Assembly (NCBI RefSeq): GCF_020873875.1
Contig: NZ_JAHWGU010000009.1
Location: forward strand, 247,440 to 311,439
From: Actinoplanes sp. DH11
Lineage (GTDB): Bacteria > Actinomycetota > Actinomycetes > Mycobacteriales > Micromonosporaceae
Direction: 5' to 3'
Length of the DNA stretch: 64,000 nucleotides
Shown: positions 26,761 through 35,964 of the stretch, piece by piece
Position numbering within the stretch: position 1 is the first letter of the stretch
Layout: the number at the start of each line of letters is the position of its first letter
Made by a program: the position numbers and the translations under genes
Notes under the pieces: generated by a model
Database searches by the model: none
Told to the model about the DNA's origin: nothing
The model's input: the letters and a program-made list of their open reading frames with translations, nothing else

Positions 26761-26772
26761 GTTAACGTAAAC
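26761..26772. promoter_or_regulatory. LacI-family operator 2
   Basis: GTTAACGTAAAC, one mismatch from operator 1 and 34 bp away centre to centre. It lies just upstream of the AAGGAGG (26781-26787) and GTG start of the first permease gene. Confidence 0.72.
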
Positions 26773-26790
26773 ATCGGTAGAAGGAGGGCA

Positions 26791-27660
26791 GTGTTGACCC
26801 GGCGTTCGTGGATCGGCTGGCAGTTCACCGGTCCGTTCCTGGCAGTCTTCGCGCTGGTCTTCCTGGCCCCGATCGGCTATTCGGCGTACCTCAGCCTGTT
26901 TCGCACCCGGCTGGTCGGCGGCACTGCCTTCGTGGGTCTGGAGAACTACACCAAAGCGCTGAGTGACCCGCAGTTCTGGGACGCGCTGAGCCGCGTCGTG
27001 ATCTTCCTGGCCGTGCAGGTGCCGATCATGCTGTTCCTGGCGCTGCTGATCGCGCTCGCCATCGACAGCGGCCGGCTCTACGGCGCGGCGTTCTTCCGCA
27101 TCTCGGTGTTCCTGCCCTACGCGGTGCCGGCCGTGGTGGCCGCGCTGATGTGGGGCTTCATGTACGGCACCCGGATCGGCCTGGTCGGCAACCTCAACGA
27201 GGCGTTCGGCGTCACCCTGCCCGACCCGCTCTCGCCCGACCTGATCCTCACCTCGATCGGCAACATCGTGACCTGGGAGTTCGTCGGTTACAACATGATC
27301 ATCCTGTACTCCGGGCTGCGCGTGGTGGACACCGCGCTCTACGAGGCGGCCGCCATCGACGGCGCCGGCCAGTTCCGCATCATCCGGGCGATCAAGCTGC
27401 CGGCGCTGCGCGGGCCGCTCGTCGTCGCGACCATCTTCTCGATCGTCGGCAGCTTCCAGCTCTTCAACGAGCCGCAGATCCTGGACACCCTGGCGCCGAA
27501 CTCGATCACCACCTACTTCACCCCCAACGTGTACGCCTACCAGCTCTCCTTCGCCGGCCAGCAGATCAACTACTCGGCGACGATCGCCCTGGTGATGGGC
27601 GTGCTCACGATGGTCGTGGCGTACCTCTTCCAGCGCCGCAGCCTGAAGGGTGTGGCCTGA
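26791..27660 (+). CDS. Carbohydrate ABC transporter permease (MalF type)
   Basis: 289 residues, six predicted membrane segments starting with WQFTGPFLAVFALVFLAPIG. The binding-protein-dependent permease EAA loop reads YEAAAIDGAGQFRIIRAIKL. It forms the membrane channel with the next gene. GTG 26791 has AAGGAGG four bases upstream, right after operator 2. First gene of the operon permease-permease-binding protein-GH42; no ATPase gene is present, so a shared MsiK-type ATPase is probably used (inference). Confidence 0.92.
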   Translation: MLTRRSWIGWQFTGPFLAVFALVFLAPIGYSAYLSLFRTRLVGGTAFVGLENYTKALSDPQFWDALSRVVIFLAVQVPIMLFLALLIALAIDSGRLYGAAFFRISVFLPYAVPAVVAALMWGFMYGTRIGLVGNLNEAFGVTLPDPLSPDLILTSIGNIVTWEFVGYNMIILYSGLRVVDTALYEAAAIDGAGQFRIIRAIKLPALRGPLVVATIFSIVGSFQLFNEPQILDTLAPNSITTYFTPNVYAYQLSFAGQQINYSATIALVMGVLTMVVAYLFQRRSLKGVA

Positions 27661-28565
27661 TGAGTGTCGCCACCCCGATCCGGCCGGCCGCGCGCCGCCC
27701 CGCCGCCGCGGGCAGCCGCAAACCGCGCCGTCGCAGCCTCACCCTGACGATCGTCACCGCGTTCGTCCTGATCTACAGCCTGCTCCCGCTGGCCTGGCTG
27801 CTGATCAGCGCGACCAAGACCCAGGACGGCCTGTTCAGCTCGTTCGGCCTCTGGTTCGCCGGTGACTTCGCGCTGTTCGACAACATCGCCGACACGTTCG
27901 CCTACCAGGACGGCATCTTCGCCCGCTGGCTGCTCAACACCCTGCTCTACGTGGTCGTCGGTGCCGGCGGGGCCACCCTGCTGGCCGCGCTCGCGGGGTA
28001 CGGCCTGGCCAAGTTCGACTTCGCCGGTCGCCGGGTGGTCTTCGCCCTGGTCCTGTCCGGCATCGCGGTGCCGCCCACGGCGCTCGCCGTGCCGACGTTC
28101 CTGATGTTCGCCAAGCTCGGGCTCACCGACACCGCGTGGGCCGTGATCATCCCGACCCTCGTCTCGCCGTTCGGCCTCTACCTGATGTGGACCTACGCCA
28201 CCGAGGCGGTGCCGAACGAGATCCTCGAGTCGGCCCGGGTGGACGGCGCCGGCGAGTTCAAGACCTTCTTCTCCCTGGCGCTGCCGCTGCTCGCGCCGGG
28301 CATCGTCACGGTGCTGCTGTTCAACACCGTGATGACCTGGAACAACTTCTTCCTCCCGCTGATCATGCTGAAGGACTCCGACCTGTTCCCGCTCACGGTG
28401 GGCCTCTACTCCTGGAGCGAGCAGGCCACCACGGTCGGCGGCGAGGTCGTGTTCAACCTGGTGATCACCGGATCGCTGCTCACCATCGTCCCGCTCATCG
28501 TGGCCTTCCTGCTGCTCCAGCGTTACTGGCAGTCGGGTCTCGCCGCGGGAAGCGTCAAGCAGTAG
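27660..28565 (+). CDS. Carbohydrate ABC transporter permease (MalG type)
   Basis: 301 residues, six predicted membrane segments, with a basic N-terminus (SRKPRRRSLTLTIVTAFVLI) and the EAA loop ILESARVDGAGEFKTFFSLA. ATG 27660 overlaps the previous stop (TGATG), so the two permeases are co-translated and form the heteromeric channel. Confidence 0.93.
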   Translation: MSVATPIRPAARRPAAAGSRKPRRRSLTLTIVTAFVLIYSLLPLAWLLISATKTQDGLFSSFGLWFAGDFALFDNIADTFAYQDGIFARWLLNTLLYVVVGAGGATLLAALAGYGLAKFDFAGRRVVFALVLSGIAVPPTALAVPTFLMFAKLGLTDTAWAVIIPTLVSPFGLYLMWTYATEAVPNEILESARVDGAGEFKTFFSLALPLLAPGIVTVLLFNTVMTWNNFFLPLIMLKDSDLFPLTVGLYSWSEQATTVGGEVVFNLVITGSLLTIVPLIVAFLLLQRYWQSGLAAGSVKQ

Positions 28566-28591
28566 CACCCCCACCCCCGAAGGGAACCGCC

Positions 28592-29935
28592 ATGATGATC
28601 ACCCGTCGGCGTGCGCTCCTCGGCGCCGCCCTGTCGATAACCCTGCTGGCCGCCGGTTGTGGCGGCGGTTCCGACGAGCCCGGCACCGAGCAGGCCGCCG
28701 CCACCACCGTCTCCGACGCGGACGTGCAGGCCGCGCTCGAGGCCGGTGGCAATATCACCGTGTGGGCCTGGGAGCCGACCCTCACCAAGGTCGTCGCCGA
28801 CTTCCAGACCAAGTACCCGAAGGTCAAGGTCAACCTGGTCAACTCGGGTCAGGGCAACGACGCGTACATCGCGCTGCAGAACGCCATCCAGGCCGGCTCC
28901 GGCGTGCCGGACGTGGCGCAGATCGAGTTCTACGCGCTGCCGCAGTTCGCCCTCGCCAAGACGGTCACCGACCTGAACACGTTCGGCGCGGCGTCGCTGG
29001 ACGGCTCGTTCACGCCCGGCACCTGGGGCGCGGTCCGGTCCGGCGAGGCGATCCACGGCCTGCCGATGGACTCCGGCCCGATGGCGCTCTTCTACAACAA
29101 AGAGGTCTTCGACAGGCACCAGCTCGGCGTGCCGGCGACCTGGGCGGAGTACGCGGCGGCCGCCGAGAAGCTGCACAAGGCGGACCCGAAGGCGTACATC
29201 ACCAACGACGTCGGCGACGCCGGCTTCACCACCAGCCTGATCTGGCAGGCGGGCGGCAAGCCGTACACCGTGGACGGCACGGACGTCGGTGTGAACTTCG
29301 GCGACGCCGGCACCCAGAAGTTCACCGCGCAGTGGCAGCAGATGATCGACGGCAAGCTGCTCAACCCGGTGCCCAGCTGGACCGACGGCTGGTACCAGGG
29401 CCTCGCCGACGGCACCATCGCCTCCCTCGTGCTCGGCGCCTGGATGCCCGCGAACCTGGAGTCCGGCGTGAAGGCCGGCAACGGCAAGTGGCGGGTCGCG
29501 CCGATGCCGCAGTGGGACAGCGGCGGCAAGGCCACCTCCGAGAACGGCGGCAGCTCGATCGCGATCCCGGAGAAGGCCACGAACAAGACCCTGGCGTACG
29601 CGTTCCTCAAGTACGCCACGATCGAGGAGGGCGCGCAGACCCGGGTCGACAACGGTGCCTTCCCGGCCAGCACCAAGCAGCTGAACGACCCCGAGTTCCT
29701 GAACAAGGAGTTCCCGTACTTCGGTGGTCAGAAGGTCAACGAGGTTCTCGCCGCGTCCGCCGGGCAGGTCGTCCCCGGCTGGTCGTACCTGCCGTTCCAG
29801 GTCTACGCCAACAGTGTCTTCAACGACACCGCCGGTAAGGCGTACCTCGGGCAGGGAACCCTCCAGGACGGGCTGAAGTCCTGGCAGGACGCATCGGTCA
29901 AGTACGGCCAGGAACAGGGTTTCACGGTTAAATGA
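28592..29935 (+). CDS. Sugar ABC transporter substrate-binding lipoprotein
   Basis: Extracellular binding protein of 447 residues. The signal peptide has an RRR motif and lipobox LAAGC (Cys23), so it is a lipoprotein. The family-1 solute-binding pattern is clear: ITVWAWEPTLTKVVADFQTK, IQAGSGVPDVAQIEF, LPMDSGPMALFYNKEVFDR. ATG 28592 follows GAAGGGA. The stop overlaps the GH42 start (ATGA), which suggests that the ligand is a galactoside or galacto-oligosaccharide. Confidence 0.92.
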   Translation: MMITRRRALLGAALSITLLAAGCGGGSDEPGTEQAAATTVSDADVQAALEAGGNITVWAWEPTLTKVVADFQTKYPKVKVNLVNSGQGNDAYIALQNAIQAGSGVPDVAQIEFYALPQFALAKTVTDLNTFGAASLDGSFTPGTWGAVRSGEAIHGLPMDSGPMALFYNKEVFDRHQLGVPATWAEYAAAAEKLHKADPKAYITNDVGDAGFTTSLIWQAGGKPYTVDGTDVGVNFGDAGTQKFTAQWQQMIDGKLLNPVPSWTDGWYQGLADGTIASLVLGAWMPANLESGVKAGNGKWRVAPMPQWDSGGKATSENGGSSIAIPEKATNKTLAYAFLKYATIEEGAQTRVDNGAFPASTKQLNDPEFLNKEFPYFGGQKVNEVLAASAGQVVPGWSYLPFQVYANSVFNDTAGKAYLGQGTLQDGLKSWQDASVKYGQEQGFTVK

Positions 29936-31917
29936 CGCACAATCACCACTCTCCCCGGCGCTGGCTGCGCCGCGCCGGGGAGGCGCGCCTGGAGTTCGGC
30001 GCCGACTACAACCCCGAGCAGTGGCCGCGCGAGGTCTGGGACGACGACGTCCGGGCGATGCGCGAGGCAGGCGTCACCATCGTCTCCCTCGCGATCTTCT
30101 CCTGGGCGCGGATTCAGCCGCGCGAGGGGGAGTACGACTTCGCCTGGCTGGACGACGCGATGGACCTGCTCCACGCCAACGGCATCGCCGTCGACCTGGC
30201 CACCGCGACCGCCTCCCCGCCGCCGTGGCTGACCACGAAGCACCCGGAGATCCTGCCGGTCAACCTGCAGGGCGAGACCCTGTGGCCGGGTGCCCGCCAG
30301 CACTGGCGGCCCACCTCACCGGTGTTCCGGGAGCACGCGCTGCGGCTGGTCCGGGCGATCGCCGGCCGGTACGCCGAGCATCCGGCCCTGGTCGCCTGGC
30401 ACGTGAACAACGAGTTGGGCTGCCACAACGTCTACGACTACTCGGACGACGCGGCGCGCGCCTTCCGCGGCTGGCTGACGGACCGGTACGGCACGATCGA
30501 CGCGCTCAACGACGCCTGGGGCACCGCGTTCTGGTCGCAGCGCTACGGCGCGTTCGACGAGATCCTGCCGCCCCGGCTCGCCGCCTCGCACCCGAACCCC
30601 ACCCAGCAACTGGACTTCAAGCGGTTCTCCTCGGACGCGCTCAAGGAGCACTTGCGCGCCGAGCGGGCGGTGCTCGCCGAGATCACTCCGGACGTCCCGG
30701 TCACCACGAACTTCATGGTGATGGGCGAGATGAAGCCGATGAACTACGCCGACTGGGCGGCCGAGGTCGACTTCGTCTCCAACGACCACTACGTGCTGCC
30801 CGGCCCGCAGGCGCGCGACGAGCTGTCGTTCTCGGCGAACCTGGTCGGCAACATCGCCGGCGGCGCACCGTGGTTCCTGATGGAGCACTCCACCAGCGCG
30901 GTCAACTGGCAGCCGATAAACGTGGCGAAACGGCCCGGCGAGCTGGCCCGGGACTCGCTCACGCACGTCGCGCACGGTGCCGACGCGGTCTGCTTCTTCC
31001 AGTGGCGGCAGTCGAAGGCGGGCGCGGAGAAGTACCACTCGGCGATGCTGCCGCACGCGGGCACCGACAGCGAGCTCTTCCGCTCCGTCGCCGCCCTCGG
31101 CGAGCGGTTGCGGGAGCTGGCGCCGGTGGCCGGTGCGCCGCGCACCCGGGCCCAGGTCGGCATCGTCTTCGACTGGGAGTCGTGGTGGGTGGCGGAGCAG
31201 GACTCGCACCCCACCGACCGGCTGCGCTACCGCCGGGAAGCCCTGGACTGGTACACCGCGCTGCTCAACAACGGCATCCGCGCCGACGTGGTGCCGGCCG
31301 GCGGCGACCTGACGGGTTACCTGGTGCTCGTCGCGCCGGTGCTGCACGTGGTCCCGGCCTCGCTGGCGGCCCGGCTCGAGGCCTTCACCGGCGGTGGCGG
31401 GCACCTGATCACCACGTACTTCTCCGGTGTGGTCGACGAGAACGACCACATCTGGCTCGGCGGTTACCCCGGTCCGCTGCGTGACCTGCTCGGCATCCGG
31501 ATCGAGGAGTTCGCGCCGCTGCTCGACGACGAGACGGCCGAGCTGGACAACGGCGTCACCGGGACCCTCTGGACGGACCGGGTCGACGTGGTGGCGGCCG
31601 ACGTGGAGGTGCTGGCCCGCTACAAGACCGGCGAACAGGCGACCCGCGCGGCGATCACCCGGCGGCCGGTGGGTGCGGGCTCGGCCGCGTACGTCTCCAC
31701 CCGGCTCGGCGCCGACGGCCTCACCGCGATCCTGCCGTCGCTGCTCGAGCCTGCCGGAGTGACAAGTGAGCTGCCGGCCGACCTGCGCGGACGGGTGGAA
31801 CTCGCGATCCGCGGCGAGCACCACTTCCTGATCAACCGCACCGACGAGCCCGTCGACCTGCCGGGCGGGCACGGCATCCTCGACCCGCGCGGCGTGCGGG
31901 TGATCCAGAACCTGTGA
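29932..31917 (+). CDS. GH42 beta-galactosidase
   Basis: 661 residues, a normal GH42 length. The catalytic domain begins with EFGADYNPEQWP; the acid/base Glu is in HVNNELGCH (E161) and the nucleophile in WFLMEHSTSAVNWQ (E318). A trimerisation-like domain and a short C-terminal beta domain follow. There is no signal peptide, so it acts in the cytoplasm on imported galactosides, consistent with its place as last gene of the LacI-controlled importer operon. Confidence 0.93.
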   Translation: MTHNHHSPRRWLRRAGEARLEFGADYNPEQWPREVWDDDVRAMREAGVTIVSLAIFSWARIQPREGEYDFAWLDDAMDLLHANGIAVDLATATASPPPWLTTKHPEILPVNLQGETLWPGARQHWRPTSPVFREHALRLVRAIAGRYAEHPALVAWHVNNELGCHNVYDYSDDAARAFRGWLTDRYGTIDALNDAWGTAFWSQRYGAFDEILPPRLAASHPNPTQQLDFKRFSSDALKEHLRAERAVLAEITPDVPVTTNFMVMGEMKPMNYADWAAEVDFVSNDHYVLPGPQARDELSFSANLVGNIAGGAPWFLMEHSTSAVNWQPINVAKRPGELARDSLTHVAHGADAVCFFQWRQSKAGAEKYHSAMLPHAGTDSELFRSVAALGERLRELAPVAGAPRTRAQVGIVFDWESWWVAEQDSHPTDRLRYRREALDWYTALLNNGIRADVVPAGGDLTGYLVLVAPVLHVVPASLAARLEAFTGGGGHLITTYFSGVVDENDHIWLGGYPGPLRDLLGIRIEEFAPLLDDETAELDNGVTGTLWTDRVDVVAADVEVLARYKTGEQATRAAITRRPVGAGSAAYVSTRLGADGLTAILPSLLEPAGVTSELPADLRGRVELAIRGEHHFLINRTDEPVDLPGGHGILDPRGVRVIQNL

Positions 31918-31926
31918 GAGGGGTAC

Positions 31927-31965
31927 GGACCGTGCGGCTGCCCGTCGGTGGGCACCGCGCGGTCC
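31927..31965. terminator. Bidirectional hairpin between convergent GH42 and AbfB-domain genes
   Basis: Outer stem GGACCGTGCGG / CCGCGCGGTCC (10 of 11 paired) enclosing an inner stem TGCCC / GGGCA. It sits exactly in the 54-bp gap between the two stop codons. Confidence 0.75.
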
Positions 31966-31971
31966 GCTCGC

Positions 31972-32898
31972 TCACAGCGGCGGCTCGGGGCGGAACGCCG
32001 TGGCGCCGGACTCACGAAGCACCAGACGGTCGTTCTCGGCCGTCACCCGGTGGCCCGGATAATTGTGCGCCCGGAGCGTGAGGGAACCGCCGGAAATCGG
32101 CTCGGGGCAGAAAGTGCTGTCCTCGTCGAACAGTTTCGTCCGGTCGGCGCGATCGAGGTGTATTTGGAAATGTCGATGGCGCAGATAATATCCCGGAAAG
32201 TTGACTGATTCGAGGGAGACGCAGCCCGGATCGGCCCGGCCGGCGCGCACGGCGAACCGCGCGTCGGCCCGGTCTGTCGCACCGCTGTCCGCCGAGACCG
32301 GATCGACCCGGCCGGCGAAGTCGCGGTGCCGCACCCGGAACCCCGGCCGCCCGGCCGGTGCCAGCCCCACGGCCGTCCCGGCGGTCAGCGCGGCCGCCGG
32401 GGGCGGTGGGGCCACCGCCGGGGGCGGTGGGGCCGGCGGGACGGGCGTCGGTGCCGACGCCGGCGGCGACGGTGGTGCCGATGTGGCCGGGGGCCTGCTG
32501 GTGCTCTGTGCGGCGGCCCGCCGCACCGGGATCCGGCTGGCGCTCGGGCTGGGCTTCGGCCGCACCGAGACGGTCTCCTCCGGTACCAGCGGGAACGCCG
32601 GCAGGTCCGCCCGCGGCAGGGACGGTGGCGCGGCGACCGGCGTGGGCTCCGGCCCGCCGGCGGTGGTCAGCGCCACCACCGTGGTGAGCACGCAGCCGAG
32701 TGCCAGGGTGGCGGCCAGGATCAGGCCGCGGCGCGGCACGGCAGTGGGGGAGGAACGGCGGCCCGGGGGGAGGGCACGCCGTTCCGGTATGCGCGGAAGC
32801 GCGGTCCGGCCGCCCGGTTTTCCCGGCGTTGCGGACGTCGAATAGGGCGGAACCCATCCGCCCACCCGGAGCCTGTTTCGGCTCTCGTCTTCCGGCAT
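31972..32898 (-). CDS. Membrane-anchored AbfB-domain (arabinose-binding) protein
   Basis: 308 residues. A Pro/Arg-rich cytoplasmic N-terminus leads to one transmembrane helix (LILAATLALGCVLTTVVALT), then a Pro/Ala/Ser-rich wall-spanning linker. The C-terminal domain of about 130 residues has the beta-trefoil AbfB pattern: SLESVNFPGYYLRHRHFQIH, AHNYPGHRVTAENDRLVLRE. Such domains bind arabinofuranose side chains, so it may tether arabinan-containing material at the cell surface; no catalytic domain is present. ATG 32898 was chosen because the basic N-terminus starts there. Confidence 0.82.
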   Translation of the reverse strand: MPEDESRNRLRVGGWVPPYSTSATPGKPGGRTALPRIPERRALPPGRRSSPTAVPRRGLILAATLALGCVLTTVVALTTAGGPEPTPVAAPPSLPRADLPAFPLVPEETVSVRPKPSPSASRIPVRRAAAQSTSRPPATSAPPSPPASAPTPVPPAPPPPAVAPPPPAAALTAGTAVGLAPAGRPGFRVRHRDFAGRVDPVSADSGATDRADARFAVRAGRADPGCVSLESVNFPGYYLRHRHFQIHLDRADRTKLFDEDSTFCPEPISGGSLTLRAHNYPGHRVTAENDRLVLRESGATAFRPEPPL

Positions 32899-33069
32899 CA
32901 ATTCGCTACCCCACTTAATTGTTCGATAATGATCTACAGGTATCCGAAGGGCGAAAGCAAGAGCTTCGATGGGGTGAATTCGACTGGGAACGCTCCCAGT
33001 CGAACTGATCGGGGCCGATCCCCGTATCTCCGGCCGGAGCCACCCGCGCGCCGACCGAGGAGACCTCGC

Positions 33070-34044
33070 GTGGACAGTCCTGCCGTACCAGCCCAGCCCG
33101 CCGACCTGCCCGACATCTCGGAGTACTGGCCCGACGCCCCGCACCGGCTCGGACCGCCCGCCGACACCTACGAGCTGCCCGGCACCGAGCCGACCAGGAC
33201 CGGTCCGGGACTGGCCGCCGACGCGTACCCCGGCAGCAGCCGGCCCACCCTGGACCTGCGCCTCAACCCCCGGCCGCGCCGGTCCGGGCGTCGCCCGGCG
33301 GTGGTCCTGGCCGCCCTGCTCGTGCTCGGCGGCCTCGCCGGCTGGGCCATGCTGCGGACCGGCGGCAGTACGGAGACCCGGCTGCCGTCCTTCGAACAGC
33401 CGGCCGCCCTCGCGCCCAGCAACCCGCCGGTGTCGATCGGCGCACCCGAGCCGAGTGCCACGCCCCCCGCCGTGCCGGACGCCGCCACCTTCGAACTCGT
33501 CGACGGCACCACCGAGGTGAACCTGTCGATCGGGCCGGTGCCGAGCGGCTCGTTCCGGGTCACCAGCCCGGACGGCAGCGGCGTGCGGCCCCGGACCCAG
33601 CTCGACGGCGACACCGTGAGGATGTTCGTCGAGCCCACCGGGCCGGAAGGCTCCGCGCGGGTGGACGTGCTGCTCAGCGAGGACGTCACCTGGACGCTGC
33701 GGATGGTCGGCGGCGCCCGGGTGGCGGCCTTCGACCTGACCCGCGGCCGGGTGGAGCGGGTCGACCTGCTCGGCGGCACGGCCCGGCTGAGCCTGGCCCT
33801 GCCCGAGCAGGAGGACGCCGTACCGGTGCTGATGGGCGGCGGTGTCAACAGCTGGCGGGTGAGCACCGGCGGCAAGGTGCCGGTGCGGGCCGAGTTCCGC
33901 CGCGGCGCGGGCAGCGTCACGCTCTTCGGCGACCGGGACCGAGGCGTGCCGGCGGGTGCCCGGCTGACCACGGGCAGCGGCGCCGGCGGCGTCGACCTGC
34001 GTGCCGAGGCGGGCGTCGGGACGCTGACCGTGACCGCGCGCTGA
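33070..34044 (+). CDS. Single-pass membrane protein of unknown function
   Basis: 324 residues. The N-terminal 80 residues are acidic and Pro-rich (PADLPDISEYWPDAPH), then comes an Arg-rich stop-transfer and one transmembrane helix (PAVVLAALLVLGGLAGWAML). The extracellular part of about 210 residues is beta-rich with repeated Val-rich strands (VNLSIGPVPSGSFRV, AARVAAFDLTRGRVERVDLL-like segments), resembling putative adhesin or wall-facing beta domains. Start GTG 33070 has GAGGAG seven bases before it. It is divergent from the AbfB-domain gene. Confidence 0.78.
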   Translation: MDSPAVPAQPADLPDISEYWPDAPHRLGPPADTYELPGTEPTRTGPGLAADAYPGSSRPTLDLRLNPRPRRSGRRPAVVLAALLVLGGLAGWAMLRTGGSTETRLPSFEQPAALAPSNPPVSIGAPEPSATPPAVPDAATFELVDGTTEVNLSIGPVPSGSFRVTSPDGSGVRPRTQLDGDTVRMFVEPTGPEGSARVDVLLSEDVTWTLRMVGGARVAAFDLTRGRVERVDLLGGTARLSLALPEQEDAVPVLMGGGVNSWRVSTGGKVPVRAEFRRGAGSVTLFGDRDRGVPAGARLTTGSGAGGVDLRAEAGVGTLTVTAR

Positions 34045-34087
34045 CCCTGGTTGACGGCGTCGCCGGCGAGTTCGGCACAATTCCGGC

Positions 34088-34693
34088 GTGACACGAGCAG
34101 AAGGCGACGCCGCAGCACCGGAGACCACGGTCTCGCTGGACTACTTCACCGGGCTCTACATGGCGAAGGACGACCCGTGGGACGTGGCCACCAAGTGGCA
34201 CAACCAGCGCAAGTACGCGGTCACCCTGGCCAGCCTGCCCCGCGAGCGGTACCGCAGCTGCTACGAGCCGGGCGCCTCGATCGGCCTGTTCACCCGGATG
34301 CTGGCGCCCCGCTGCGACGCGATCCTGGCCACCGACAGCGTCGAGGAGGCCGTCGCGCAGGCCGCGGTGAACACCGCCGGCCTGCCGAACGTCACGGTCC
34401 AGCGGGCCATGGTCCCGGCCGAGATGCCGACCGGCACGTTCGACCTGGTGGTCATCGGGGACCTGCTCTACTACCTCTCCGCCGCCGACCTCGAGGCGTT
34501 CCTGGCCGGGGTCCAGCAGCGCCTGGAACCCGGCGGTGACCTGGTCTGCCTGCACTTCCGGGACCGCGAGAACAGCAATTGGGACGGCTTCAACGTGCAC
34601 GAGGCCGTCGCGGCCCGTCCCGGCCTCGACCACGTCGTCCGGCACGAGGACGAATGGTTCCTGCTGGACGTCTTCCGGGCCGGTTCGCGCTGA
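34088..34693 (+). CDS. NodS-like SAM-dependent methyltransferase
   Basis: 201 residues. The N-terminal block DYFTGLYMAKDDPWDVATKW and the following KYAVTLASL are characteristic of the nodulation protein S (NodS) family of small-molecule N-methyltransferases. SAM motif I reads YEPGASIGLFTRMLA, and post-I acidic residue lies in ILATDSVEEAV. The start is GTG 34088. In actinomycetes such genes often sit near sugar-tailoring functions, but the substrate here is unknown. Confidence 0.85.
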   Translation: MTRAEGDAAAPETTVSLDYFTGLYMAKDDPWDVATKWHNQRKYAVTLASLPRERYRSCYEPGASIGLFTRMLAPRCDAILATDSVEEAVAQAAVNTAGLPNVTVQRAMVPAEMPTGTFDLVVIGDLLYYLSAADLEAFLAGVQQRLEPGGDLVCLHFRDRENSNWDGFNVHEAVAARPGLDHVVRHEDEWFLLDVFRAGSR

Positions 34694-34723
34694 CGCGTTG
34701 CCGCTGAGCGTCCGCCGAGGGTC

Positions 34724-35914
34724 TCAGGCGACCAGGCGCAGGGCGGTCAGGTCGGGTGCGGGGACGCGGCCGAGACGCGTACCCGTGCCGCTGTCGAACC
34801 AGACCACCTCGCCGGCGCCGCCGGTGTGGAGCCGGCGTCCGTCCCGGCTGAGGCCGAGCCCGCGCAGCGGTGCCGGGACCGGCCAGTCGCGGACGACGCC
34901 GCCGGTCTCCCGGTCCAGGACGGTGACCGTGCCGGCGCCGCCGATCAGGGTCTGTGCCGGTGTCAGGATCAGCGCCGCGTCGGTGGCACCGGAGAGGGGC
35001 ACGTCCAGGACCCGTTCGACGGTGAGGGAGGCCGCGCCGGCGTAGGCGAGCTTGCCGGAACCGAGATCCGCCACCGCGATGTGCCGGGTGTCCGCGGCGA
35101 TCGCGTGCGCCTGCGCCGGGCTCTCGCCGAACGGGTGCGGCAGGTCCAGGCAGTACGCCCAGCGGTCCACCAGGTGCAGCACGTGTACGAACGCGTGCGC
35201 GTTGCCGGGCCGGCCGGAGACCAGGTCCCGGGTGTGTGCGTGCCCCGGCTGGTGGGTGTAGAGGGTGAACAGCATCGTCCGGTCCGCGGAGAGCACCGCC
35301 TGCCGGCCCTCGCCGCGCATCTCCTCCTCGGCGCCGGCCGGCACCGGCGTCTTGTCCCGGGTGTTCAGCGGGTCCAGCCGGCCGGTCGCCAGGTCGAGCA
35401 GCCTGACCCGGTAGTGGTCGGGTGCGGTGGCGGGCAGCCATTCCAGGACGAACAGGCCGGAGCCGTCCGCGGTGAACGCGTCCGGCTCGACGACGCCGGG
35501 CAGGCGCAGCTTGCGCGGGCCGTCCGGGCCGCTGACCAGGATCGGCGACCAGGCGCGGGCCGGCGGCACCGGGACCGGCCCGGTCGGGGCGAGCGCGCAC
35601 AGCCGGCCGTCGGCGGAGATCGCCCGGGGCAGCCATCCGCCCCCGTGGCCGAAGCCGCGCAGGGCTGCCCCGGTCGCCGGGTCGACCTGGTCGAGGCCGT
35701 CGTCGCGGGAGACGTAGAGGTGCCGGCCGTCGTGGCTCAGCGCGGCCGATCGGCCGATCGGCCGGGCGCCGCCGCCGTCGATGCGCACCAGGCCGGTCGC
35801 GGTGTCGGCGAGCAGGACGTCGGTCAGGGCGGCGGACGCGGGTTCGTCGCAGCCGGTCGCGGCCAAAGCGAGGCCGGAGCCCGCGAGGAGAAGGAGGGTG
35901 CGCCGGGTCGTCAT
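34724..35914 (-). CDS. Beta-propeller (YncE/WD40-like) lipoprotein
   Basis: 396 residues. An N-terminal RR-containing signal peptide ends in a lipobox AATGC (Cys22). The rest consists of repeated blade-like segments (VLLADTATGLVRIDGG, LYVSRDDGLDQVDPATGAAL, VTVLDRETGGVVRDWPVPA, RRLHTGGAGEVVWFDSGTG), predicting a beta-propeller of about seven blades exposed outside the membrane. Function unknown. Convergent with the methyltransferase and divergent from the ECF sigma factor. Confidence 0.78.
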   Translation of the reverse strand: MTTRRTLLLLAGSGLALAATGCDEPASAALTDVLLADTATGLVRIDGGGARPIGRSAALSHDGRHLYVSRDDGLDQVDPATGAALRGFGHGGGWLPRAISADGRLCALAPTGPVPVPPARAWSPILVSGPDGPRKLRLPGVVEPDAFTADGSGLFVLEWLPATAPDHYRVRLLDLATGRLDPLNTRDKTPVPAGAEEEMRGEGRQAVLSADRTMLFTLYTHQPGHAHTRDLVSGRPGNAHAFVHVLHLVDRWAYCLDLPHPFGESPAQAHAIAADTRHIAVADLGSGKLAYAGAASLTVERVLDVPLSGATDAALILTPAQTLIGGAGTVTVLDRETGGVVRDWPVPAPLRGLGLSRDGRRLHTGGAGEVVWFDSGTGTRLGRVPAPDLTALRLVA

Positions 35915-35964
35915 GTCCAGATGACACCGCCGGTGGGGAACCGGTTCCCGGCGGGCGGTGTCTG

